A stretch of 64,000 nucleotides of DNA, from NCBI GenBank assembly GCA_040954595.2, contig CM082592.2:9858001-9922000 (forward strand), written 5' to 3'. Numbering within the stretch: the stretch's first letter is position 1; each line of letters starts with the position of its first letter. Position numbers and translations under genes: made by a program. Of this stretch, positions 37,901 through 49,600 are shown piece after piece. The stretch is from Balanoglossus misakiensis (Eukaryota; Hemichordata). Below the pieces are notes generated by a model that was not told where the DNA came from, searched no databases, and saw nothing but the letters and a program-made list of their open reading frames with translations.

Positions 37901-40900
37901 TCAATATGTGAAAAAAAATCATGGTTTAACATAGACACTCCATGGAAATCTGTGATTGGCTAGAACTCAAATGATGACGGCAGATGTAGTTTTACCGAAA
38001 GTGAAAGTGAAATTATATCATGAATGATACTTTTGTTCAGAAAATGATGCAGAAGTCATCTTGGCTTTTTAAACAAGGTAGACCCTTCCCTATAATGGCA
38101 TTTTCTAATAATCATTGGCGTTTATTTTTTTAGAAAAAACGCCACAAATCTCACAGCTAACTGGTGCTTTCATTTATTTTTTGCATTTTTTTTTCTTGTC
38201 GTTACAGTAGTGAGCAGGTGCCACCTCGAGCTCCGGCTGTCATGTCAAATCCTAATGACTTGTCGAGGCCATTGCAAGACATCTACCGTGAGTACAGACA
38301 ATGATCTGCTAGTCAAAATCTCCCACTAATCACAGCATCTATGTAGGGAACGGTTTTCAAAGGAACACACAACTGTAGTGCCCACCAGGCTTTGTGTCGT
38401 GTGTGTCATTTGAAAAGGAGTGTAGATATCTCGGTTTCTAGAATAGAGGCCGTCTCCCTCATTTGTGAGACAAATTTCTATTGCAGTTTCAGGAAACCAA
38501 AAACCAAATTATTCTCTTCTGTGTACGTGGCATATTTTGTGTCATGTTATAGTGAAATTGGAACTGTTTTTACCATGAATATGTCATTATTATCAGATTT
38601 ATACCAAAAATTACTATATCTAAAAACATGGTGTTTGAAGTAAATTTATATCTTTGCTCCTGCAGTTTAACAGTAAGGTCAGCTCTCAAATCCTGAATAT
38701 TTTCTTGCATCTTCTGCTTAATCTAATCTGTGTTGAAAATAATCCGGTTATTGTTTGCTACTGCCCAGTATGAGCGTTTTTCAGTCATTCTGCTTTTCAG
38801 CGATTTTTTTTTCTTGCTAAATGCATTTATAGAACAGATTTGCTGTACTGCAGGCGGTACAGATTATTAAGTAGAATGTATGAGCAGTTGTGCTGTGCTC
38901 AGCTCTTTCTGACATCATGTCATGCCTACAAGCTTTTCCATTTTTTTTCTATCTGGCTCTGATGAAACATAAAAAATAGCTATCATCTGCGGAGTCCTTT
39001 ATATGAATACAAGTCCGTCAACTGTGATCTGTAAATACTGAACGTATAATACTGTCGGGTGAAATTTGACAACTATATTACAGCTAGCTTATAGCGTATG
39101 ATTTCCATATAATTTCCAGTTATCCGAGATACCAATCATGGTTGTGTGATATCATCTATTCTCAAGCTTGCACTCATAAAAATGAATGATATCATAGAAT
39201 AATGAGCTGCTGGGTTCTTGTGACATAGGCACAGTGTATCAACTGAATTTTCTGTCATGAATTCAAACCGGATGCTGGGTATAAACGGCCCACCTACACA
39301 TTATGTGCGATGTAATTCTACTATTGTTGCATTGAAACCTGTTTACCCTTCTTCCGCCAAAACCATAGAAGACAATGGATCTGGACCAAAACCATACTGT
39401 GACATGAAACCATGACAAGTGAAATTTCATTGAACAATGACTATTCAAATTACTGATGGACAGATGAAGCAGAGTGAAACCTGCACTCGCAAATCATGCA
39501 TGTCCATGTCACGAATTGCTGAAATATTTATCCAACGATACAATACGGCACAACAATTCCACTGCTTGGGTGACGAGTTATGGCATAATCCAGCTGTACA
39601 TGGTGGCCTTTTGTTATACAAGACAGTGCAATTTTCCATTATTATGGAATTGAAAGCAGTTTTTGAAATGATTCATTATTAACGCTGACATTATTATGAC
39701 ATTGCAGCTGGTGGAATAACACCTGTTGGAATGGACAACAAACCGACAGCTCATGTGACACCCAACTCAGCCATGTCTTTGCCAATTGACAGCATCACTC
39801 CCCCTGGGACGCCGCCCCAGTTGCCGCCTCGGAAACCCACAGATCCCATGCGATCGAGGGTGTCCAGCAGTGCCTCCGACATCCATCCTCCATATGCAGG
39901 TAGAGCTGATTCACCAGCTACAGGTTTGTCACAGATGTTTTTACTTCACTGTACGTGCAACTTGCACAATATCAATGATATCGTCACCATTTAGCCACAG
40001 GACCTCCCCTTCACATACAAAAAGAGATCAGCATCCACAGTTTACCTTTTACTGTTAGAGGGCGCTACACTAAACTTGAACTCCAGACATCTGGAAAACA
40101 TATCTACATTAGAGAGGGTTTGAGTACGAAGGGTCTCAATATTCAGGGACTGACACCAATTGGAATCTCTTCTCCAGGTTCCCTTGACACGGATTCCCTG
40201 GAATGGAATCCCAACGCCTGGAATCCAGGTCACAGTGACATGGAACAGGAGCACCCGTTGGCCGGATATCCCTGGTTTCACGGCACGCTGTCACGGATTG
40301 ACGCTGCCCAGTATGTCTTGCAAGGTGGTCCCATGAACCATGGTGTGTTTCTTGTAAGACAGAGCGAGACCAGGAGGGGAGAGTACGTCCTCACTTTCAA
40401 TTTCCAAGGCCGAGCGAAGGTATGTAGTGGAACTCAGACTTCCGAAAGAATGCTAAGATTGTTCTTCTTTTTTTTCAGAAGAATAAATTTCACTCTAAAT
40501 TTTGAATGATTTAATATTTAATGTTTTGATTTTTTTCAGCATCTTCGTATGTCGCTCAACAATGAAGGTCAGTGTCGCGTTCAACACCTGTGGTTCCAGA
40601 CCATCTTCGACATGTTAGAACACTTCCGCTCACATCCCATACCCTTGGAATCGGGAGGATCGTCTGACGTCACATTGACGAATTTTGTGGTGAACGCACC
40701 GCCACAACCTGGGAGGACAGTGGCCAGCGCACCTGCCACGCCAAACGCGATCATGGACCCGCAGTTGATCCCTCAACTGCAACAATCCTTGTCAGTGCCT
40801 GGCCACGCAAGCGTTTCCCTCTCAGACATTGGCTCCTCTAGGGGGTCACTGACCATTAGTAACTCTGCCGAAAACGAACTGAACCAGCCGCAGACGTACA

Positions 40901-41010
40901 GCGGTTCGGTTCGCATTCGCGCAAACTCTGCCGGGAGCGATTCCAGCCGGCATTCCAACCCGCCAAACAACCAAGGGCGTGCCGTGGAAAACATGTACTC
41001 ATTCGTGTAA
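28944..41010 (+). CDS. SH2B: SH2B-family adaptor protein (dimerisation, PH, SH2)
   Basis: Seven coding exons: 28944-29573, 36681-36782, 37035-37153, 38208-38287, 39708-39923, 40178-40419 and 40540-41010. The product is 619 residues. Residues about 16-75 ([26 protein letters not shown]) match the N-terminal helical dimerisation domain of SH2B1-3. A PH domain spans about 185-278 across exons 1-3, including [12 protein letters not shown] Pro-rich linker contains PPQLPPRKP, a likely SH3 ligand. The SH2 domain (about 413-512) starts [10 protein letters not shown] and has the phosphotyrosine-binding Arg443 in [15 protein letters not shown]. The C-terminus [10 protein letters not shown] resembles the Cbl-binding tyrosine tail of APS and Lnk. 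The family binds activated receptor tyrosine kinases and JAKs and tunes signalling and Cbl recruitment. Exon 5 has two in-frame donors 24 bases apart; the longer form was chosen. Confidence 0.96.
32591..32625. repeat. Perfect inverted repeat, 11-bp arms
   Basis: Arms TCTTGGCTCTG (32591-32601) and CAGAGCCAAGA (32615-32625) flank a 13-base loop in SH2B intron 1. Confidence 0.8.
36114..36357 (+). repeat. 35-bp minisatellite, seven near-identical copies
   Basis: A 35-bp unit starting GGTCTATCTTGTC recurs at 36114, 36149, 36184, 36219, 36254, 36289 and 36324 with essentially no divergence. Because 35 is not a multiple of 3 and the unit lacks stops, all three plus-strand frames are open across the array. 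This gives false 'proteins' rich in SCLVLLSYP; they are repeat artefacts. The array lies 323 bp before SH2B exon 2. Confidence 0.97.
38288..39707 (+). other. SH2B intron 4
   Basis: 1.4 kb intron between TACC/GTGAGT and TTGCAG/CT. AT-rich, no coding content recognised. Confidence 0.7.
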
Positions 41011-43000
41011 AGGAGAAGAGACTTTTTATTTACTAAAACATATTACAGTCCATTTTTTATATGTAACATACATGTACAATAGCTTTGCATAGCAGCATGG
41101 CTTAACACTGTTTAGTGTGTCTGTTCATTTTCAAAGTATAGCTAATATATGAAATTATGTTTATAAATTTATTTTAATACAAAACACTGTAACAATTGGC
41201 TGTGAAAATGTGTTGGTGGCTTCCTATAAACCCAGAAGCCATCATTATGACTGTTTTAATCTCCCTCTTATTCTATGCACCGAGTCCAATCAGAAAGGCA
41301 TGTCCTTCTTGATTGATGCATACACTAAATATGCATTCTTAAATTAAATTTTTTCTTAGCTCTGCAAGAATTCAACCACTCCAGTTTTATTCTTGTGTTT
41401 CCCCAAGTTTGGCTGTGAACCCCTTTTTAGATTCATTGTTTGTTATGGGTAAACCAAACCAAAGGATTAAATTTTATTTTTGTTTTCTGTACACTGTAAA
41501 CCAGTATACTGCCCTGTTTCCCTGACAACTGGTTGCATTTAAGGTTTATCATTGTTTTTATTTTGCGCACAAGTTATTCTTTATAAGCCGAGTTTTAAGA
41601 CCCAGGGAAACTTGACTTGAGAACCTGTGTCGAATAATTTGCACAAACAGTCAAGTCTTGTACTTTGAAGCCCCTACCCAAAGGGGAAAAATTATCTGGT
41701 GCAGAGGTATATACACAAGAAAGCTTGTATGATGCATTAACATTTAAACCTTGACCTCTGTTGACCTACAATCATGGGGATTTACCCCAGAACAGGGTTC
41801 AAAGGGCAAGATAACCTAGAAGATAACTGTTTACTTCACGAGCTGAGAGTTGACTGTTGCAACATACCAGTGCTCACATTTTCCTGAATTCAAATTGGTC
41901 TCTCAGTCTGTATGGTACTACAAAATATATTCTTGTAACCAGAATGTAGACATTATTAAAACAGTACTCTGACAGCCTTTGACAACCACGATACAAAACC
42001 AGAATCTTTTTCATTCTTTATGGGGATATTTTCACTAATTATCAAAAGTATACTTCAACATTTATTACACACAGGAAATACATGGATGATAAGGAGTGTT
42101 GCCATAGTCACAGGCTTCTTCAAGTTTCCATGGGAAATCTCAATTTTGTTGGTTTGGTGTTTTTTTCCTCCCCCTAATGTCAGAGAATAAATCATTTTAA
42201 ATTTCAGTTTGCGTTATTCAGTTGTAAGTCAAGTTCACTTGTGTTCCGTGTTTTTTCAGAATGTCTTTAACCTTTGTCAATGTTGTGTATTACAGTTTTG
42301 ATGCAGCTGCATTCATTTTTTCATACTTGAGATTTCACACAAGAGATCTTTTAAATTAATATGTACATTAATTACATATAGGCGGAGGGAAAAGTTTGAC
42401 AGCGTTTAACACTACAGTAATTGTACACTCTCACTAGTCTTGAATTAAAGATGAGATCTTACTCTGGCAATAACCACCTAGACAGTTTATTTGCTTCTCA
42501 ATGTATCTCTTGTCAGCTGACCCCCAGTGCAGTGGTCTCAATTCTAGTTGTTTTACTAGTAGAAGTTTTGTTTGTGCACATAGATGGCGGGTATTGATCG
42601 TAGCATTTATTCATCATACATACATATTTACTGCCTATATAAAGTACAAGAATTGTTTCCTTGTAGAAATATCTGTGCCATGCATATTCTATTGGGCGCT
42701 CATGAAAATTTTGAATCAAAATTAAGTGCCCCCCTCCCTCGCAATTTTGTTTATCACGCACATTTATTTTTCCATGCTCCTGAGGTCAGGCAAGTGTTTG
42801 TGAAAGTGGCTATTTCGTCCATGCAGATATTGTACAATTATCAGACTTGTAGTATTTATAACAAAAATGATATTTGTTACATTTTAATATGCAATTTAGA
42901 TATTTCAGAATGCTAACATTCATTGCACTTTCAGCTGTTATATTCACAGGAAATATTTTCCCATTGGCCTGCAGAGACCATGGTTAAATAAAACCGACAT
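41011..43000 (+). other. SH2B 3' UTR and downstream
   Basis: AT-rich sequence after the SH2B stop. AATAAA hexamers occur at 42186-42191, followed by a GT/T-rich stretch, and at 42987-42992, also followed by a GT-rich stretch. Either could end the transcript, giving a 3' UTR of about 1.2 or 2.0 kb. Confidence 0.45.
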
Positions 43001-43661
43001 TTAACAAAGGAAAGTGTTGTGATTTAATGTGAGGCCCTCCAAAAATACAGCAGAGTATTTTTATGGATTCATTCATTGTCAAAGCTTTTCCCTTGGCATA
43101 GACAGCATTTCTAGCATCTTAATAGTCCTTGAGTTATAGGGAAATGATGACCAACTTTTGGGCGCCACCAGTGGCCACTTTTGGCAACCCTTAATTGAGT
43201 TATCCTATGTGAAAAGTACTACATTTGTATCACCTATAATAGGCTATATCTGCGCTTGAAAAGCACAAATCATCAACTAATGTGTTGATGTACAGCCATG
43301 AGATCACCAGCAAACATCTTTCAAACAGGGCAGCAAATTTTAATACAAGGGGGACACTCCACACTCATTTATTAATCCAGGACTATTTGCAAAAACTACA
43401 TTTATCATTTATACACGCAAGCATATACCTCATTCATGCTTTGAACTTTGACCTTTCATCCCTCCTAAGTCACTCCATCACTTCCTGTATTTTATCAACC
43501 TGTTCATTTATCTTTGCCTAGCTTTTCCATCTCAATCAAATCTCGATTTAAAGAGTGCTCATGCAAAGACAAATTACGCTCATAAAATACCTAACTGAAG
43601 ATATTTGATTTAGCACAGCAATTTTGACATTCACATATATTTTGATAGTAATAACTCTTAC

Positions 43662-44160
43662 CTGATAGGATCCTTGTCGTGTGTTTCTCCAGTTCGCTGC
43701 ATCGTGTATCCAACTTTGTTTCACAGAGGAAGCATGCACTGGGCCTAGAAAACAAAGTTACTGGCTTTCAGTTTTATCATTTAAGAATTTGCCTGCAAAA
43801 GCGTCGTCATACATAAAAGTCCCACAATTTTAGTTAAGCGACCGCATGCAGTTTTTTATGCGGGACCGTAGCGCTGCCATCCAAACGCACAGCCGTGGGC
43901 GTGGCACGCTGCAGACGATCCGCGAATGTTGGCATCCCATCATAGATCAAATTTTAGCTCTAACAGTCTTCTTTCGACAAAAATAAATTTGGAGTAACCA
44001 CCTACAATACAAGGACAAGCTACAACGACCATTATTTAAGCACTCAATCTATAACTTTGGCGTTTTGGAAGAAAAATAGCAGACAGAAACTCACCATCAC
44101 GGTCGAGCTGCCGGGAGAAACTGATGGCGACAGCGCCCTCTATCAATTCAAAGCAAAATT
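43662..44160 (-). other. Possible spliced minus-strand transcript, two exon candidates
   Basis: A CpG-bearing segment ending at 44095 is followed by a consensus donor (GTGAGT). An 83-base candidate exon, 43744-43662, has a TTTCTAG acceptor and a GTAAGA donor. In one frame the inner exon reads CFLCETKLDTRCSELEKHT, a CxxC-containing string that could be part of a zinc-binding domain. That frame has no start in the upstream segment (a TGA is met), so the pair may be the 5' UTR plus first exon of an unrecognised gene, or a noncoding RNA. Further exons would lie antisense to the SH2B 3' UTR; none is convincing. Confidence 0.3.
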
Positions 44161-46681
44161 CTGACTGTGCAGTCAGGCAGAATTCAGATTTACATGCATG
44201 TTCAAATTCAATGACGACTTCAGTTTTTTACCTCCAAATACCGGATGTTAGGGAAAAAATGACAGACACGACTGAAATCCTTGGTAAAACCTTGTAGAAT
44301 GAGATGGCTTTTATTAATGATACGAGTCAATCTTCATACATAAGGCATCAAATGTGTGGCTGTACAAAATATATACGGAAGGAATAATTCGGCAGTCTGT
44401 AGATCCTTTCTGAAGTATTCAATAAAATAGCAGTGATTCAGCTTATTTAGCAGCACAAATCCTATTAATTATTTTAAAAAATTACAATACTTCATTCCAT
44501 ACCATAAGATATTTTTTTCAGTTGCATTGTTCATGGTTGGTTTGAGAGTAGTGTCTCAAGCATAAGGGTTGCTAAGCAGACTTGTTGCCAAGGAGTGGAA
44601 ATGGTCTAAATCTGAACTTTGACTTCACATAGTATAACATAGATAAGTAGCACTGGCCTGTAGCTAGCAATTTTCTTATTGACCCGTAAAAACATGGCTT
44701 TATAATATTTCACTGATATGATAGTTATCTCCGTTATGATTGGATGGCTCATTTTGAAAACTAACACAAAAACCTGCACACCCCTATAATGTCCTTATCA
44801 AACAATACTCCACTGTTTTCAGCCTTCTTTATTTGGGAAAAACAGGGGTGGTAGGTTAGGCTGAAGCTTGCTTGATGCAGTTTGACCTCTGAACCTAATT
44901 CCGACTTGAACCAGGTTTGCAAGCTGTGGGTGGTCCCAGAAATCTTGAAAACTATGACTTCTTATTGGAAGGTCCAAAAGTCAGTACTAGTGGTTACTAT
45001 GGAAACAGCTGCCTTGGAAACAGCACCACAGAAGGTAGCCCTTTTGTTGAGTAGATCAAATAACTCAGAGATTTTAGAGTAAAATAAATATAACAATTTC
45101 ATTTTCTTTGGTAGTACTTGGTATATGGTAGATTTTTGTGCACAAAAACTCTCTTGGCTTTTACTATGCTGGAACACTAACAATTACAATCCAGCCAATC
45201 AGATGCCTTAAAACAATATGTTGCTGGAAGAATCTACAGACTGCAAATAAATAAATACACAATGGAATTGATTCGAATGACTGATCCAATGATTGCACTG
45301 AGGTCAGCCTGTCGGTATTTGCTGAAAAATATCCTAAAAATTCGCTCCCTAGCTTTCAAAATCTACTCTGAAATCAATACCTACGACATACACATAACTA
45401 GTACCTTACACCTAAAGTTTATTTTTAAACATGATTTCATTTCTAATCTGCATTTTTTCACATTTTTAAGAAAGGATCATAAAAGACTATGCTACCTTCG
45501 CTAGAAAAATTGGACAAATACTGAGTCGTATAAATGACAGGCAGATTTGGAATGCAAAAAAGAGGCCTGGGACATTGGAAAGTAACATTCTAAAAACTTA
45601 AAAAATCTCACACCTTGTATGAAAAAGTATACAGGATTTTCTACCTAAAAAAGCTAACATGATTTTTTTAAATACCCTGAAAGATATGTTTTGCTAGGTT
45701 AAGAGTGCGGTGCTGTAAGGAAATGCATGGCACAGTGCAAAGTTCAAAATTTAAAGTTCAAAAGACTCGAATTAGCATACCACCCAATGATTGACTTTCT
45801 TCCCCAATTTTTTTTTCAGACTACAAATGGTTCTACATTTTTCAAATAAAAATATTTACAAAAAATGAGTTGGACAGCAGCTTGTGCAGGTTTTCCATAT
45901 GAGTTCCTTAGGAGCTGAAATATTGATTGCTAATTCACCTGCTTGTCAAAAAGAGTTACCATAGCACCCTGTCCACCTCCCCCCTTTAATATGACATTGT
46001 ACACTCCCCAGCTAATGTACAGCACAAACCATTTAAACACGGCAGGGGGATGAGTGCGTGACAGGGTCTTGGCGTGGGTGCGTTTCAGTTTTTAAAAAGC
46101 TCTCTCTCGCTCTCTCCCTTTACAGCCTACCCTGAGCAATATGGCTGCTTCACTTTCTTTTCTCTGCGTCCCCATCTTGGTCTCACTCACACACATTCTC
46201 ACAATGAACAAGAACTGTACACTCCTTTGGTAAATATGTTTTTGCTAGTTAGCTATGAACACTCCTCTTTCTCGTCTCTCTGTACAGTTCTGGTTCAATT
46301 GCTTGGCTAGTATTCAGTCGGTGTCCTCCAGGTGCTACTCCATTATTGAGCACACTAAATTTTCGCATAGTTCGTTGACGATGACGGCGGCGCAACACAA
46401 TAGAGCCCGTCCGCAACTTATTTCAGTTTTTTCTTCTTCCGGTATATACAAAATAAGTCCTTGTAAAGCATGGATAATTCCAAGGCTTGGCAGTTTCCAT
46501 GAATAGTAAAAAATAACCTCGCTCTTCCTCTTCTCTTCAATAAATAAGATCAAATGCTCGATATCTTGCACTTAGAAGTCAATATTAACTTGTGTTCAGT
46601 TGAGTCCAGCACCCGATGACACAGAAATTTCGGAGAAACCTCAGGCGGATGATAGTACTGGGCTGGTTACCATAGCAATGT
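44161..46681. other. Noncoding stretch, probably including the NLK 3' UTR
   Basis: About 2.5 kb of AT-rich DNA beyond the NLK stop on the minus strand. Minus-strand AATAAA hexamers occur at about 44833-44828 and 44315-44310 and could end a long 3' UTR. A CT-rich tract lies near 46100-46120. No other gene is supported. Confidence 0.4.
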
Positions 46682-49600
46682 TTAGTCCCATGGCTGTGGT
46701 GATGGTGGCAACTCTGAAGCACTGGCTACGGATGAACTGCAAGAGGAAAGGGTGATGATAGGGAAGGAAATTAGGGTCAGTTTACTTGACATAACTAACC
46801 CAATACACGGGTGCATGCTGAAATTAGTTAACCTGGTTGAAATAGCAATAGATATTCATATCTGCAGGATATTTCCTCACCTTGCAAAACTCTTGAAGGC
46901 AGCTGAATGTGGATTGATACATAATGGTACACTATTGCCCTGGTGTCTCTCTGTGATGAACTTGTGAAGACGATCTACAGAAATAAAGAAAGAATATGAC
47001 ATTAGAGACTCTGCGATAACAACATGAACATCACCGCTCAGTAACACAATAGTATCTAAAGAATGAGACCATCTGGGTTCATTTGATGTTGATATCCAAG
47101 CAATATAATCCCTGCGACACACCGGCTAGCTTTTGTGCAAGCAAACAACACCCATGTGGTGATGAGTAAAAAAATATACTACATGTACATGTGTAATATG
47201 TTAACATTGTCTTCAGTACTGCTATTAAGGAGGTCATTCTGATGAATAATTCATACATTTCAAAAACCAGTACAGATGGTCCAATGATTTACACAAAACC
47301 CTTGGCATACATCTTCATTGAATATTAACAAACTGACATATCCAGCTTCCTTGTGTCTCAATTGTTACAACACTTTGCCTGCAGACTTCCGATGTAATTG
47401 GACGTCTGATATCATGATACTTGCGACACAGAATGGCCATCTAACAAAGTCTATTCAATTTACAATCAGCTCTGTCAATGTCACCGAGCCAGCTTATAAA
47501 TTCAGGCGTACATCTCACGACAAAAGCTGAGCTAGATCTGTAATCTATACTGCCCCCAGTGACAGACAATATTTAAGTAGAAAGTCGCCAGCATAATTAT
47601 AGTATCCTGACATAATCTTCCCTTTAATATTACCGTTGTCTGCAGGATTGGATTTCATCACCCAAAGATTATTTTATGGGGGGAAATTTCGGAACAGATT
47701 AGTCAAATAGCTTTTTATTATTCACTCATTACCTTTCACTTGTCGGACAGTTGTCAGACCATCTTCAAAAGTTGAATTGAACGGCACTTGTGAAATTGGT
47801 TCAAAGTCGGATGTATATTGCCTTCCGGACGACGTGTTGTGACAGCACTTGCACATACAGGTATGATAGCGCAGTCTTCCCTCGTCTAAATATGGGTGTG
47901 CCAGAGCATCGGTGCAATTTATTCTTTTGTCCTGTCGGTGTAAAAGTTGATAAATTTAGGACAAGGTAAAACAGAGGACTGTAGATCAAAGTGAATTGTA
48001 ATAATTTTTAAATAACAATATTGTAATTTGTTAAAACTAGAGCCCCAATGCCACAGAAACAATGACATAATCAGACCACAGAACTGTGACCTCTGAAAGC
48101 AGGTTCCCAACCTTGAATTGATGACGACTCCTTTCCTCATGGCAAATTTAATGATCTCATGCCCTTGGAAGCGAGAATTTCAAGGCTATGTTCTCAGTTC
48201 CAGCTCCATTTTTTTCTATCCAACTGTTTAATCAGTACTGTGTTCCTAATTGCTTGTTTTACATTTTAGATGCACGTAAAGTACACAATCTGTGACCCCA
48301 TGTGTTGACATAGTATAGCGAAACTCGCTCAGCGGAAAGCCACTGAATCAAACCATTATGCAGAGAGAATAGGGGTGGAGCCTTGATGATTAAGGGACTG
48401 ATTGTCAAAATTTGGGTAAGAATATATCATATTTAGAAGTGACAAAAATCAAAGTAATTGCAGATTTCAAGACAATGGGGTGGCCTCCATCTTCAGATCC
48501 CCCCCCTTCCCCCAAATAGAAAGCATGTCGTACTTACAGGATTAAACACCAGCATTCTGCATAGTAAATGAACAGCTTCATGGGTAGCCTGGTTGGATAA
48601 GGTGTATAGTGCAGCCAATGAGGGCGACTTGTGGGCTCCCCTGAGTATGTGTGCTTTAGCCCCCTCACATGCATATTTCAAATCGTCTAAACTGGGTGTT
48701 CCAAGCAGCTCCGTGATCAGGTCAAGCTGTAAAACCCAACGGAAAAATCAGATATGCACATTAGATACACAATACTTACACAGTGTACTATTAAATAATG
48801 TTCACGAAATATGAACTCTCCCCTCTTCTGTGGCAGTGCAACTACACCATTTTAGCCACAACATGTCCATGCATTCAGTGACTATACCTCTACACAAACC
48901 ATTTCTGACAATAATTTCATGAAACCAGGGATGGGCTAAGTGACATTATTGAAATTTAAAATATGAATATTTCATTATCCAAAATAATGAATTATGAATG
49001 TCTAATAATCCAAACAGACAAGCGATGGAGCCAGTCTATATGATATGATTATACCATTGAAAGCCACACCACACTGTTCCTAATACAACTTTGCCCTGTC
49101 TCATATCGTTATGTAACTGGCAACCATTTAGTCTCCGCACAGAAAAGCCCTGCAGCAAATCAATATCACTTAGCACCTAGTCTGGTAAAAGTCAGAAAAC
49201 TAATTTGGCAACTCATTGCCGCACAGTCATATTGGATTTATTTCCGGAGACATTTTAAGTTAATAATGTTCACTGGCTGGCTGGCTATAAAAATCCAACA
49301 ATAGACAGACCCCTGCATTTGCATGAATCGTGAGAGCCCACAGATTTACCGAGCCATAGTCTGCAACACTCCCAGAATAGCCAATGCTCTTTGTAAAACT
49401 GTGTCAGAGAACAAGTAACGCACTTATATACTGACATCTGCATGCAAACAATTGACTCCATCATGCCTGAGCAAGTCCCCAAAATACACAGTGGTTGCTA
49501 GACATCAAACACAATATCGAAGTATTTGTCAACATTTCCTTGTACTGAGGTTATAAAATTACATAATCCACTGTATGGGAGCACAATTAATATTAAACTA

